Positions 16,685 through 25,960 of a stretch of DNA of 64,000 nucleotides are shown here, piece by piece (position 1 is the first letter of the stretch; the number at the start of each line of letters is the position of its first letter). The translations under genes and the position numbers were made by a program. This stretch comes from Bog-473 sp963745665 (GTDB taxonomy: Bacteria; Actinomycetota; Acidimicrobiia; Acidimicrobiales; RAAP-2): the NCBI GenBank assembly GCA_963745665.1, contig CAVUYE010000002.1:1240001-1304000 (forward strand), given 5' to 3'. The notes beneath the pieces were generated by a model. That model ran no database searches, was not told where the DNA came from, and saw only the letters and a list, made by a program, of their open reading frames with translations.

Positions 16685-17209
16685 CTATTCCCCGTTCCAG
16701 CGGCCCCTCTCCTTGGACGCCCGGGCGACCTCACGCTCGGCGTCCCTGGCCATGATCACGTTGCGCTTGTCATAGAGGCGGCGCCCTTTGGCCAGGGCCA
16801 ACTCCACCTTCGCCCTGCCATCCCGGAAGTAGAGCCTGGCCGGAATGAGAGTCAGGGACTGCTGCTGGGTCTTGCCCATCAGCTCGTCGATCTGGGACCG
16901 GTGCACCAGGAGCTTGCGCTTCCGGTCGGGGTCGTGGGCGCCGACGCCGGTGGCGAACTGCCAGGGCGGGATGTGAAGCTGGAAGAGCCAGAGCTCGCCG
17001 TCGTCCACCCGGGCGTAGGCCTCGCTGAGCTGCGCCTTGCCCTCACGGAGGGACTTGACCTCGGAGCCCTGCAGCACGATGCCGGCCTCGAAGGTCTCGA
17101 GGAATTCGTACTCGCGCCGGGCGCGCCGGTTGGTGGCGACGGTGCGGTCGCCACTGCGGTCCTCGCGGGCGGCCGCCCGCTTGGCGATCTGCTTCTTGGC
17201 CCTGGCCAT
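16685..17209 (-). CDS. smpB: SsrA-binding protein SmpB
   Basis: A 174-residue SmpB. The core has NRRARREYEFLETFEAGIVL, GSEVKSLREGKAQLSEAYA, and LLVHRSQIDEL, all family hallmarks. The C-terminal basic tail (KGRRLYDKRNVIMARDAERE) enters the mRNA channel of stalled ribosomes. An N-terminal Lys/Arg-rich extension adds about 15 residues to the usual ~160. It binds tmRNA and delivers it to ribosomes. The gene lies 90 bp upstream of ssrA on the same strand, the classic pairing. Confidence 0.97.
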   Translation of the reverse strand: MARAKKQIAKRAAAREDRSGDRTVATNRRARREYEFLETFEAGIVLQGSEVKSLREGKAQLSEAYARVDDGELWLFQLHIPPWQFATGVGAHDPDRKRKLLVHRSQIDELMGKTQQQSLTLIPARLYFRDGRAKVELALAKGRRLYDKRNVIMARDAEREVARASKERGRWNGE

Positions 17210-17235
17210 GAGGGCTACGAGGGTACCGTTCAGAT

Positions 17236-17670
17236 GTGCTCCGCCTGACCCGTGCCATCTACATGGAGATGGTCGCCCACTGCCTGGCTGGTCTGCCCGA
17301 CGAGGCGTGCGGCCTCCTGGTGGGGTCCTACGGCGGCGACGAGGCGACCCACCTCTTCGTCACGCCCAATGCCGCAGCATCGGCCATGGTCTATGAGATC
17401 GACCCCAGGGAGATGCTCCGGGTCGACCGGGCGGCCCAGGACCTGGGCGCCGACATCACGGGCGTGTTCCATTCCCACACCCACACGGACGCCTATCCGT
17501 CGCCGACCGACGTGGCCCAGGCCACCGATCCCGGCTGGCACTACGTGCTCGTCTCGCTCCGGGACACGGAGCCGGTCGTGCGGAGTTACCTGATCAGGGA
17601 CGGCTCCATCGCCGAGGAGCCCGTCGAGGTGCCCGGGCTCGAGATTCCCGGGCTGGATAGTCCCGGGTAG
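17236..17670 (+). CDS. mec: JAMM/MPN metalloprotease (Mec), CysO-cysteine peptidase
   Basis: A 144-residue JAMM-fold protease. The catalytic Glu is in LPDEACGLLVG, and the zinc motif HxH-x7-SxxD is GVFHSHTHTDAYPSPTDVAQ. By analogy with the mycobacterial protein it releases cysteine from CysO-cysteine. The order mec-cysO-cysM on one strand supports that role. It starts at a GTG at 17236, divergent from smpB with 26 bp between starts. The C-terminus ends in a short Pro/Gly-rich tail. Confidence 0.92.
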   Translation: MLRLTRAIYMEMVAHCLAGLPDEACGLLVGSYGGDEATHLFVTPNAAASAMVYEIDPREMLRVDRAAQDLGADITGVFHSHTHTDAYPSPTDVAQATDPGWHYVLVSLRDTEPVVRSYLIRDGSIAEEPVEVPGLEIPGLDSPG

Positions 17671-17778
17671 GGGGCGTCGACCGGCGCCTTGTAGAATCGT
17701 TACCGAATCAGTCAACAATCGGCTCGGCCGGCCCGTGAGGCGGCCGGGCACGTCGTCCGACCCGAGCGAGGAGGCCCT

Positions 17779-18054
17779 GTGGCCGTCGAAGTCCGCCTAC
17801 CGACCGTCCTGCGCAACCAGGCGGGGGGATCCTCCTCTGTCAGCGTGGACGGAGCCACCATCGGCGAGGTTCTCTCCAAGCTCGTCGCCGAGTACCCGGG
17901 CATGGCGGGCCAGGTCCTCACCAACGAGGGCACCCTGCACAAGTTCGTGAACATCTACGTCAACGACGATGACGTGCGGTACCTGCAGGGCCTGGACACG
18001 CCGGTCCCGGACGGCGCCGAGGTGTCGATCCTTCCGGCCGTGGCCGGGGGCTGA
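17779..18054 (+). CDS. cysO: MoaD/ThiS-family sulfur carrier protein CysO
   Basis: A 91-residue ubiquitin-like sulfur carrier. It ends in the required di-glycine (PAVAGG), whose carboxylate becomes a thiocarboxylate that donates sulfur to O-phosphoserine. The central VNIYVNDDDVRYLQGLDTPV region is typical of CysO/MoaD. A GAGGAGG ribosome-binding site lies 7 bases before the GTG start. It sits between its protease (mec) and its cysteine synthase (cysM). Confidence 0.93.
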   Translation: MAVEVRLPTVLRNQAGGSSSVSVDGATIGEVLSKLVAEYPGMAGQVLTNEGTLHKFVNIYVNDDDVRYLQGLDTPVPDGAEVSILPAVAGG

Positions 18055-18075
18055 CTCCATCCGGAGCTCGCCGGC

Positions 18076-19044
18076 ATGACCTTGTACCCAACGGTCCTCG
18101 ACCTCATCGGCAACACGCCACTGATCGATATCAGCGCGCTCAGCCCGAACCCTGCGGCGGGCATCTTCATGAAGCTGGAGGGGCAGAACCCGGGGGGATC
18201 GGTGAAGGACCGGGTGGCGCTCTCGCTGGTCGAGGACGCCGAGCGGTCCGGCGTGCTGGTGCCTGGTAAGCCGGACCAGGTCCTCATGGAACCGACCTCG
18301 GGCAACACCGGCATCGGCCTCGCCATGGTCTGCAAGGTCAAGGGCTACACCCTGAAGGTGGTCATGCCGACCAACGTGTCGGTGGAGCGCCGCCAGCTCC
18401 TGGAGCTGTGGGGGGCGGAGATCATCGAGTCACCGGGCACCGAGGGCTCCAACGGCGCGGTGCGCATGGCCCGGGCCCTGGCCCAGGAGCACCCCGAGTG
18501 GGTCTTCCTCTACCAGTACGGCAACCCGGCCAACCCGAAGGCGCACTACGAGGGCACGGGCCCGGAGATCCTGCGGGACTGCCCCGGCATCACGCATTTC
18601 GTGGCGGGGCTGGGGACGTCGGGGACCCTGCTCGGCGTGGGGCGGTTCCTGCGCGAGAAGCTGGGTGATGCCGTGCAGATCTGGGCCGTCGAGCCCCCGG
18701 CGGGGGAGATGGTCGACGGACTGCGCAACCTCGATGACGGGTACATCCCGCCTATCTTCGAGAACCTGGGGGGCGCCGAGCTGTTGGACCGTAAGACGGT
18801 GGTGCGGCCTCGCGAGTCCATCGAGTGGACGCGGCGCCTGACCCAGGTGGGGATCTTTGCCGGGATCTCGACGGGGGCGGCGTTGGCCGGCGCCGTGAAG
18901 TGCGCGGCGTCACTGCCCGAGGGCGAGGCGGCATCCATTGTGGTGGTCTCCGCCGACGGCGGCTGGAAGTACCTCTCCACCGGGGCCTGGACGGGCGATC
19001 TCGACGAGGTCACCGAGCGGGCCAAGGAGATCATCTACTTCTAG
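18076..19044 (+). CDS. cysM: CysO-dependent cysteine synthase CysM (O-phosphoserine sulfhydrylase)
   Basis: A 322-residue PLP enzyme of the cysteine synthase family. The PLP lysine is in NPGGSVKDR (about residue 44), the substrate loop is PTSGNTGIGLAMV, and the glycine-rich phosphate cup is GLGTSGTLLGVG. The C-terminal lid is present (STGAWTGDLDEVTERAKEII). Next to cysO and mec, it most likely makes CysO-cysteine from O-phosphoserine and CysO thiocarboxylate, a route known from mycobacteria and considered resistant to oxidative conditions. The start lies 21 bp after cysO, consistent with an operon. Confidence 0.95.
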   Translation: MTLYPTVLDLIGNTPLIDISALSPNPAAGIFMKLEGQNPGGSVKDRVALSLVEDAERSGVLVPGKPDQVLMEPTSGNTGIGLAMVCKVKGYTLKVVMPTNVSVERRQLLELWGAEIIESPGTEGSNGAVRMARALAQEHPEWVFLYQYGNPANPKAHYEGTGPEILRDCPGITHFVAGLGTSGTLLGVGRFLREKLGDAVQIWAVEPPAGEMVDGLRNLDDGYIPPIFENLGGAELLDRKTVVRPRESIEWTRRLTQVGIFAGISTGAALAGAVKCAASLPEGEAASIVVVSADGGWKYLSTGAWTGDLDEVTERAKEIIYF

Positions 19045-19077
19045 CGCAGCGGGTGCGGCGGGTTGCGCGCCCGCTTG

Positions 19078-19755
19078 CTACTCGCGGGTCCCGCCGACTG
19101 CACAGAGGACGGCGCCGGCTGCTCCGACGAGGACCACGATGAGCCCCCAACCGACGCTCGCGTTGGGTTTGATCGCAGTGACCGCGACTCCGCTCAACGG
19201 TGCCCGCGAGATCGATTGCAGGATTCGTACCAGGGCGTAGATGCCGAACGCCGCGGCAAGCAGAGAGATCAGGACGGCCAACGAGTGAAACAAGGCGTCA
19301 CCTGAGCTCACGATCATGCACGCCAGAATGAAGAGAAGGCCTCCGGCGGTCAGGGTGAACCAGCCGTTCACCAGGAACTGGTGTGAGATCGCGATGTCCG
19401 TGCCCGATACCGAGACGCTCAGACTGAAAACGGACAGCGTCGCCCACGGGGTGAACGAGCCGACGATCAGTAACACGCTGGAGAGCATCAACCCCCCCGT
19501 GGCCGCCGTCACGGTGGCTGTGCGACGCGCGTTCGCTGCCGTCCCTGCCGCCCCGAATGGGGCGGGCCGCGCTTGCAGGTGGGCGCCGGGCGACATCGTC
19601 AACGGATCGGCCGCAGGAGTGGACTCGTCGTTCCATTTACCGGCCACCCAGCGGCGGGTGGCCGTCCATTCCGAGCCGTCCCAATACCGCTGCAGGTTCG
19701 GGTTGATGTGATCCGGGTGCCAGCCCGGAGCTCTGTCGTTCTGCGCTCGGCGCAC
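19078..19755 (-). CDS. DUF2510 domain membrane protein
   Basis: A DUF2510 segment near the N-terminus (PGWHPDHINPNLQRYWDGSE, then WTATRRW) is followed by a linker and four hydrophobic helices. The GTG at 19755 is preferred: GGAAGGG lies 6 bases upstream and places DUF2510 at the N-terminus as is usual. An ATG at 19848 is also in frame. DUF2510 occurs in many actinobacterial envelope proteins; its role is unknown. It is convergent with cysM, with 33 bp between stops. Confidence 0.75.
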   Translation of the reverse strand: MRRAQNDRAPGWHPDHINPNLQRYWDGSEWTATRRWVAGKWNDESTPAADPLTMSPGAHLQARPAPFGAAGTAANARRTATVTAATGGLMLSSVLLIVGSFTPWATLSVFSLSVSVSGTDIAISHQFLVNGWFTLTAGGLLFILACMIVSSGDALFHSLAVLISLLAAAFGIYALVRILQSISRAPLSGVAVTAIKPNASVGWGLIVVLVGAAGAVLCAVGGTRE

Positions 19756-19904
19756 GTCCGACCCTTCCACCACCGCCACCACCCCGTTTCGCCAATTTCC
19801 CGCAACCCCCGGCGCATGGACGGTACCTCCCTGAGGTGTGCCCGTCACGCGTCTGGGGTTGCCACGGGCTGCCGGAATGTCAATCGGTCCACAATTCGGG
19901 TGTC

Positions 19905-20203
19905 GTGTTCGTGCGTAAGGACGTCACCGCCTCCGTGCTCAAGAGTGAACCCGGTCCCGCCGACATCGGGGAATGGGCGAGCCAGCGGTTGGAGTCGGTG
20001 TCATCGGAGTGGGTACTACCAAAAGCCTGAGAGATCGACACAAAAAGGAAGGCCAACCGGAGCTGGGCGTCCACACCCGCAAGCCCAGAAGAGATGACCC
20101 TCCCGAGTTGCGCTCGTTCGCCCGGACCGAGCTCCCCAAGCCACTGGCAGCCTTCGAGGCGCCTCCGGCGGACACGCCTCCTCCATTGGCGACCTGGGAA
20201 TAG
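19905..20203 (+). CDS. Small hypothetical protein, apparently frameshifted
   Basis: Two adjoining open segments with high-GC third positions read as one small charged protein. The first runs from a GTG at 19905 (VFVRKDVTASVLKSEPGPAD) to about 20028. The second continues in another frame (RDRHKKEGQPELGVHTRKPR) to a stop at 20203, ending in a Pro-rich tail. A single indel near 20030 would join them into about 99 residues. No domain is recognised. The gap 19756-20236 holds nothing else I can support. Confidence 0.35.
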
Positions 20204-20236
20204 CCCTCCCGACTGCGTCGTCGGGTGAGGTCGGAC

Positions 20237-20776
20237 TCAGCGTTTGGCCAGTTCACACAGCTTCGTCACCGTGTTCCAGTTCCTCGTCGTGCTGACCACG
20301 CCGAGCCGCCGCTCCAGGAATGTCCCGGTGTACTTGGTGTTGGCGTAGCCGTCCGGGGTGTGGACGTAGATCTCCTCGCCGTCGATGACCAGCTCGTCTC
20401 GGCCGCTCGACGGGAGGCTGAGCGCGTCGAGGGCGGCCTGGGGCGGCAACGTGGCCAGGAACGTCACGTGGTGACGTGCCGGGTCCGCACCCGCCTTGGT
20501 GTAGGGGCTCGAGGTGCCGACTCGTAGCAGGTCGGCCACGCTGCGCACCAGCACGGCCGGCGAGTCTCCGAAATCCTCGGCCAAACGCTGCTCGATGGCG
20601 GCTGCGATGCCGGCTTCGCTCCGTGACCCAGCCGTGAAGAGGACGTTCCCTGTCTGGATGTAGGTCGTGACACCCGTATAGCCCAGAGCGTCGAAGGAGG
20701 CGCGCAGCTCGTCCATGGCGACGCGGCCGTGGCCGGCGACGTTGACGCTTCGAAGCAGGGCCACATATCGGGGCAC
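20237..20776 (-). CDS. DUF1697 family protein
   Basis: A 179-residue protein that matches DUF1697. It starts YVALLRSVNVAGHGRVAM and has the YIQTGNVLF segment near residue 40; the C-terminal NTKYTGTFLERRLGVVSTTR is conserved. The family is widespread and its function is unknown. The gene follows the FAD oxidoreductase by 9 bp on the same strand, so the two probably share a transcript. Confidence 0.9.
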   Translation of the reverse strand: MPRYVALLRSVNVAGHGRVAMDELRASFDALGYTGVTTYIQTGNVLFTAGSRSEAGIAAAIEQRLAEDFGDSPAVLVRSVADLLRVGTSSPYTKAGADPARHHVTFLATLPPQAALDALSLPSSGRDELVIDGEEIYVHTPDGYANTKYTGTFLERRLGVVSTTRNWNTVTKLCELAKR

Positions 20777-20785
20777 CCGTGCAAC

Positions 20786-21946
20786 CTACCGGGACGAGGG
20801 TGCAGCCTCGTCTCCGAGCGGTGGGGACCGCCGCAAGCTGAAGCGCCCCAGGTCCAGCGCCGGGCGTCGTTCCTCGGCCAGGTCCGCCAGCATTTCGCCG
20901 AGGAGCGGGCCGAACTTGAACGTGTGCCCGCTGGTGCCACACCCCACGACGATCCGGCCCACCCGGTCGAGGACGAAGTCGGTGTCGGCGGAGTTGTCGT
21001 ACACGCAACGCTCGGTGGCCACCGGCTCGGGAGTGAGCGATGGCAACAGGCGCGCCACGGCGTCGGTCAGCAGTGACAGGAGAGCGGAGTCGTCGGTCCC
21101 GAGTGGAGCCGGGTCGGAAGGATCGAAGGCACCGAGCGTGGAGCCCGGCGTGTGGTGGGACACCTTGTAGCTGCCCGCATGGGGTCCGCCAGGCGGCACG
21201 GGCAACCCGTAGACCATGGTGTCGCCCCATTCGATCAAGACCGGTGGGACGACGTCGCGCCTTCGCAGCGCGAAATAGGCCACCTGGGGGAGCGAGGGCG
21301 CGGCCGCGGCCGGGGTGGCGACGTCGAGGAGCCCGAGCGAGGCGGCGCCGGCGCAGTCGACCACGACGTCCGCCCGGAGGGAGGTGCCGTCCGCGGTCTC
21401 GACGGCGACGGAGGCCGGCCTCTGGTGGAGCGAAGTCACGGCGTTGCCGGTACGGACCTCGAAGCCGCCCGCCTGGCGCAGCGCGTGCAGGCAGGTGTCG
21501 GCCGCCAGCACGCCCGAGTCCGGCTCGACCAGTGCGGTTCCCTTGACGGAGATCGCGGGGAAGCGCCGCGCCGCTTCGCTGGCCGAAATCTGCTCGACGG
21601 GCGCACCCGCCGCCGTCAGGGCCCCGGCGATGGCCTGGACCGTCGCCTCGTCGCCCGTGGTCACCTGGCCGGTGATTTCGAGAAGCTTCTGACCGGTGGC
21701 CGCCTCGAGGTCGTGCCAGCGGGCGCGGGCGAGGACGGCCATCTCGACGTAGCGCGGTTCGGGATAACCCAGACGGAAGATGCGCGCGTCCCCCTTCGAG
21801 CCGGCGCGCTCGTGGCCGGGTGACCCCGCCGCTTCGAGGACGACCACGCTCCAGCCCCGCCGGGCCAGCGCCCACGCGCTGGACAGACCGAGCAGGCCCG
21901 CGCCGACCACGATGCAGCGGCGGTTGTCGGACACGCCGCCGATCAT
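20786..21946 (-). CDS. FAD-dependent amine oxidoreductase (DAO / sarcosine oxidase-like)
   Basis: A 386-residue DAO-family flavoprotein. The FAD-binding N-terminus is CIVVGAGLLGLSSAWALARR. KGDARIFRLGYPEPRYV matches the monomeric sarcosine oxidase region, and the Cys in ERCVYDNSADTDFVLDR is where that enzyme attaches FAD covalently. The end carries VGCGTSGHTFKFGPLLGEML. It should oxidise an N-methyl amino acid or another amine, producing H2O2. The exact substrate is uncertain. An alternative GTG start at 21934 would shorten it by four residues. Confidence 0.88.
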   Translation of the reverse strand: MIGGVSDNRRCIVVGAGLLGLSSAWALARRGWSVVVLEAAGSPGHERAGSKGDARIFRLGYPEPRYVEMAVLARARWHDLEAATGQKLLEITGQVTTGDEATVQAIAGALTAAGAPVEQISASEAARRFPAISVKGTALVEPDSGVLAADTCLHALRQAGGFEVRTGNAVTSLHQRPASVAVETADGTSLRADVVVDCAGAASLGLLDVATPAAAAPSLPQVAYFALRRRDVVPPVLIEWGDTMVYGLPVPPGGPHAGSYKVSHHTPGSTLGAFDPSDPAPLGTDDSALLSLLTDAVARLLPSLTPEPVATERCVYDNSADTDFVLDRVGRIVVGCGTSGHTFKFGPLLGEMLADLAEERRPALDLGRFSLRRSPPLGDEAAPSSR

Positions 21947-22003
21947 AGGAACGGGCGCCCCCGTCCCCGGGGCCCGAAGGGCGCGGCGGTACGCTCACCG
22001 CCA

Positions 22004-24019
22004 GTGACGAGCGGGATGGAGATGTCGACGCACCCGGTGCACGACGCCATCTCAGGAGACACCGAAGACCCCGCCGGCGTGCCGGATTCGGAGCAGACCG
22101 ACCCGCCGGACGGCCCCGGCCGCGCCGTGCGAGCTCTGCGCACAGTCGGCTTCCACGCCGCGGCGCTCGCCTGCTTCACGGTGCCCGCCGTCGTCCTCTG
22201 GTGGCACGTCTGGTCCGGTCACCCGGCGTCGGCGCTCACCTGCGGCTGCGGCGACCCGGCGCAGGAGGTCTGGTTCATGGCCTGGCCCGCCTGGGCCATC
22301 GCCCATCTGCACAGCATCTTCTTCTCGGGTGCGGTCAACGTGCCCCACGGGGCCAACCTCCTCTCCAACACCTCGGGGCCGCTGGTCGGTGTCGTCCTGG
22401 CTCCCGTCACGTGGCTCTTCGGTCCCGTTAGCGCCACCAACGTCGCACTGACCCTGGCGCCGGCGCTGAGCGCCTGGGCCTGCTTCGCCGCCATCCGCCC
22501 GCTCATCAGCTGGAAGGTGGGCGCCATCCCGGCGGCGCTGGTGTTCGGCTACTCGTCGGCCATCGTCACGTCGCTCACCTTCGGCCACGTGTCGGTCACG
22601 GTCCTGGTGATCCCGCCGTTCCTCTTCACCACGCTGCACGAGATCGTCATCCGGCAGGAGCATTCGGTCCGTCGCGACGGCCTCCTGCTCGCCGCGCTCC
22701 TGGTGGTGCAATTCTTCATTTCGCCCGAGATCCTGGTCATGTGTCTCCTCCTGGGCGCCGTCGGGCTGGTGGCGGTCATGGTGGTCGGCTGGCGCCAGCT
22801 CCGCCCGCGGGCCGGGCATGCCCTGCCCGCGCTGGGCCTCGCCGCCGGCGTGACGGTTGTGGTGCTGGCGTACCCCGCTTGGTACGGAATCAACGGGCCC
22901 CAGGCGGTGTCCGGCATGTTGTTCGCCTTGGCGCCGATCTCCGGGGTGCCGCTCTCGGGCTTGCTCGTGTCTGGTGCGTACGGGGGACGCGCCAACAACC
23001 TCATCCGCTTCGGCGGCTACCTGGGTCGCAGCGGTCCGCCGCCTGACTTCGTGGGCTGGGGTGTGGCGCTGGCCGCCGTGGGCTCGGTCGTCGTCGGGCG
23101 CCGGCGCCCGCTGACCTGGCTGCTGCTCCTCCTGGCGGCCGTGTCGTTCTGGCTGGCGCTCGGGGCTTATCTGATCAGCGGGCCGGCCTGGCTCGGGCAC
23201 CCGTGGCTGCCGTGGCGTCTCCTGTCGGGGTGGCCGGTCCTAAAGGAGATCCTCCCGGATCAGTTCGTCCCGTTGCTGACCCTGTTCCTGGCCTTCCTCC
23301 TCGCCGTCGGCCTCGACGCGCTCCACGGCGCCCTCGGGCGCGGCAGCTCGTGGACGACGAGGCACCGCGCCGCCCTGACGGGTGCGGCCACCCTCGCCGT
23401 GGGGGTCGCGGCCGTGGTGCCGGTCTTCGTGACCTTCGACGTGCCGCTCCAGGTGGTGCGGGTCCACACGCCGCCGTACCTCCGCGCCGCGGCGTCGCCG
23501 GCGGTCGGCACCGTGGTGCTGACGATTCCCTTCGCCGTCTCGGGCTCGACGCAGCCCATGCTGTGGCAGGCCATGCAGGACATGCGCTTCCGGCTGGCCG
23601 GCGCCGCCCTCAAGACTCCCGATGCGACCGGGGGTCCGGTCGGGTCCGGCCCTCCGGGGTCGGCCCGCCGCATCCTCACCGACCTGACGATCGCCGGTCC
23701 GGCCCTGCCGTCGGGGACACCCGCCCAGCTGGCGGCGGTGCGGAGCGCCCTGCGGGCCTGGCGGGTGGACCAGGTGGTCATCGCCGGGGCCAGCCGCGAT
23801 CCCGTCTACACGTCCGGGTTCCTCACCGCCGCACTGGGCACGCTGCCCGTCTACGAGCAACGGGCCTGGGTGTGGACGTTGCAACCGGGGCGGCCGTTGG
23901 CGCAGCCCACCACCGGCATCACCTTGTCGACGTGCCGCGCGTTCGCCGCGTCGCCGGGCCAGCGCACCAAGCCGCTGACCATGTCCCGTTGCGTCCTCTT
24001 CGCGGCGGGCCGGGCCTGA
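22004..24019 (+). CDS. Polytopic membrane protein, glycosyltransferase-like
   Basis: A 671-residue protein with about 11-13 predicted TM helices followed by a soluble C-terminal portion. After a polar N-terminus the first large loop contains ALTCGCGDPAQEVWFMAWPA. Such proteins resemble C-type membrane glycosyltransferases of actinobacteria, but no catalytic motif is decisive. It is paralogous to the gene at 42001-43864: both have an E(V/I)WF segment near the N-terminus, an internal LL/P pattern, and a C-terminal PMLWQAM motif. The start may be the GTG at 22004 or an ATG at 22016. It probably acts in cell-envelope glycan or lipid assembly, which is inferred. Confidence 0.75.
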   Translation: MTSGMEMSTHPVHDAISGDTEDPAGVPDSEQTDPPDGPGRAVRALRTVGFHAAALACFTVPAVVLWWHVWSGHPASALTCGCGDPAQEVWFMAWPAWAIAHLHSIFFSGAVNVPHGANLLSNTSGPLVGVVLAPVTWLFGPVSATNVALTLAPALSAWACFAAIRPLISWKVGAIPAALVFGYSSAIVTSLTFGHVSVTVLVIPPFLFTTLHEIVIRQEHSVRRDGLLLAALLVVQFFISPEILVMCLLLGAVGLVAVMVVGWRQLRPRAGHALPALGLAAGVTVVVLAYPAWYGINGPQAVSGMLFALAPISGVPLSGLLVSGAYGGRANNLIRFGGYLGRSGPPPDFVGWGVALAAVGSVVVGRRRPLTWLLLLLAAVSFWLALGAYLISGPAWLGHPWLPWRLLSGWPVLKEILPDQFVPLLTLFLAFLLAVGLDALHGALGRGSSWTTRHRAALTGAATLAVGVAAVVPVFVTFDVPLQVVRVHTPPYLRAAASPAVGTVVLTIPFAVSGSTQPMLWQAMQDMRFRLAGAALKTPDATGGPVGSGPPGSARRILTDLTIAGPALPSGTPAQLAAVRSALRAWRVDQVVIAGASRDPVYTSGFLTAALGTLPVYEQRAWVWTLQPGRPLAQPTTGITLSTCRAFAASPGQRTKPLTMSRCVLFAAGRA

Positions 24020-24085
24020 GCGGGGCATGGCGGCAAGCGGCCTGGTCGGGACGGGGACGCGGTGACGGCACCGTCGTAGAATTGG

Positions 24086-24523
24086 GTGGTGCAGCCCATC
24101 CTCCACCTCTCCATCCCGGTCCGTGACATCGACGAGGCGCGCGACTTCTACGTGCACACGCTCGGATGCCAGTCGGCTCGTGCCCGCGCCGGCTTCGCCG
24201 ACGTGTGGTTTTTCGGCATGCAGATCACGCTGCAGGACCGCCCGGACGAGGTGGCGGTCCTCACGACTGGGGGCTCGCGTCACTTCGGTGTCACGCTCGG
24301 TCGTGACGACTTCGACGCCACCATCTCGCGCCTGACTTCGCTCGGGGTCGACTGGGTGGTGCCGGTCTCGACCGACGACGAGGGTGCGCCGACCGAGCAG
24401 ACCAAAGCGAAGGTCGCCGACCCCAGCGGGAACGTGGTGGAGTTCAAGACGTACCGCGACGTCGACGTCGCGCTGGAGATCTCGCCCCACTCCTATCCGG
24501 AGGCCTTCGCCCACGGCAACTGA
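24086..24523 (+). CDS. VOC family protein
   Basis: A 145-residue VOC-fold protein. It has HLSIPVRDIDEARDFYVHTL at the N-terminus and VADPSGNVVEFKTYRD near the C-terminus. The predicted metal ligands are His and Glu in those strands. The reaction is unknown. It lies between the polytopic membrane protein and rph on the same strand, with 40 bp to rph, and may be co-transcribed with it. It starts with two consecutive GTG codons. Confidence 0.82.
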   Translation: MVQPILHLSIPVRDIDEARDFYVHTLGCQSARARAGFADVWFFGMQITLQDRPDEVAVLTTGGSRHFGVTLGRDDFDATISRLTSLGVDWVVPVSTDDEGAPTEQTKAKVADPSGNVVEFKTYRDVDVALEISPHSYPEAFAHGN

Positions 24524-24563
24524 GGTGGCCTACGGTGTCGATGGTGCGAACGGGAGGAGTGCA

Positions 24564-25332
24564 GTGGGAGAGCGAGACGTGAGCGGGGATACCCGCACGG
24601 CGCGACAGGACGGGCGCGCCGTCGACCAGTTGCGGCCCGTGCGCTTCGATCGTGACTACACGGTGATGGCCCCGGGCTCGGTACTGGTGACGTTCGGGCA
24701 GACCAAGGTGCTGTGCACCGCGTCGGTGGAGGAAAGAGTGCCACCGTGGATGCGAGGCACCGGCCAGCGGCTGGGTCACGGCCGAGTACTCCATGCTGCC
24801 GGGCTCGACGCCCGAGCGGGCATCCCGGGAGGCGGCCAAGGGCAAGCAATCCGGTCGGACCCAGGAGATCCAGCGGTTGATCGCCCGCTCGTTGCGGGCC
24901 GTGTGCGATCTGGTGACGCTGGGCGAGGTGCAGATCACCGTCGACTGCGACGCGCTGCAGGCCGACGGGGGCACCCGCACCGCATCCATCTGCGGCGCCT
25001 ACGTCGCGCTGCACGACGCCTGCACGAGACTGGTGCAGGCCGGGACGATCGGCACGCACCCTTTGACCGACTCGGTGGCGGCCGTCTCGGTCGGCATCAT
25101 CGACGGCGTGCCGATGCTCGACCTGCCCTACGCCGAGGACTCCCGGGCCGAGGTCGACATGAACGTCGTCATGACCGGGGCAGGGCGTTTCGTGGAGGTG
25201 CAGGGAACCGCCGAGGGGATGGCCTTCACCCGGGGCGAACTGGACACGCTGCTCGGACTGGCCGAGGGCGGCATCGGCGAGCTGATCGACATGCAGGAGG
25301 CGGTCCTGGCCGAACCACCACCGCGGCGGTGA
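24564..25332 (+). CDS. rph: Ribonuclease PH, frameshifted
   Basis: RNase PH removes nucleotides from tRNA 3' ends with phosphate. The N-terminal part (QLRPVRFDRDY, GSVLVTFGQTKVLCTASVEE) and the C-terminal part (MLPGSTPERASREAAKGKQS, TVDCDALQADGGTRTASICG, ending near 25332) are canonical. The frames disagree near 24769: CAG-CGGC-TGG should be CAG-GGC-TGG, one extra base within the conserved GTGQGWVTAEYS stretch. The GTG at 24564 follows GGGAGGAG by 5 bases. Its stop overlaps the rdgB start (GTGA). The frameshift is most likely a sequence error. Confidence 0.88.
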
Positions 25333-25959
25333 GCGGGCCGGTTGCGGCCGGGCCGCTGCGGCTCGTGCTGGCATCGGCCAACCCCGACAAGGTCAAGGAG
25401 ATCGTCGCCGTGCTGTCGGCCGCCTTGCCGGTGGAGCTGCTGCCCCGGCCGGACGCAGTCCCCGAGGTGGTGGAGGACGCCGACTCGCTCGTCGGCAATG
25501 CCCGCCTGAAGGCGCGCGCGCTGGTGGCGGCGACGGGAACGGCGGCGGTGGCCGACGACACCGGCCTGGAGGTGGACGCCCTCGCCGGCGCCCCCGGGGT
25601 CTTTTCCGCTCGCTACGCCGGCGAGCAGGCCACCTATGCGGACAATGTGGCCAAGCTGCTGCGTGAGCTGGCCGCCTGCGCCGACGCGGGGGGGCGCGGC
25701 GAGCCAGTTTCAAGACGGTGGCGCTGGTGGCCTTTCCGGACGGGGCCGAGGTGTGGGCCGAGGGCGTGCTCCCGGGGACCATCGCTACCGCCGGCCGCGG
25801 CAAGAACGGCTTCGGTTACGACCCCGTCTTCGTGCCCGACGGCGGGGATGGGCGCACCTTCGCCGAGATGCGGCCCGAGGAGAAGGACGCCGTGTCGCAT
25901 CGCGGCCGCGCCTTCGCGCCCTGGCGGCCGAACTGGCCCGCCGGCGGGAGGACGCCTGA
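25329..25959 (+). CDS. rdgB: RdgB/HAM1 non-canonical purine NTP pyrophosphatase, frameshifted
   Basis: It removes ITP, dITP and XTP from nucleotide pools. The N-terminus (LVLASANPDKVKEIV) and core (GTAAVADDTGLEVDALAGAP; ARYAGEQATYADN) are clear. After a seven-G run at 25688-25694 the frame changes, and the protein resumes as SFKTVALVAFPDGAEVWAEG and GRGKNGFGYDPVFVPDGGDG. A second missing base near 25915 restores the normal end (RALAAELARRREDA). Both breaks look like indel errors. It directly follows rph, the standard rph-rdgB order, with a GTGA overlap. Confidence 0.85.
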
Positions 25960-25960
25960 C

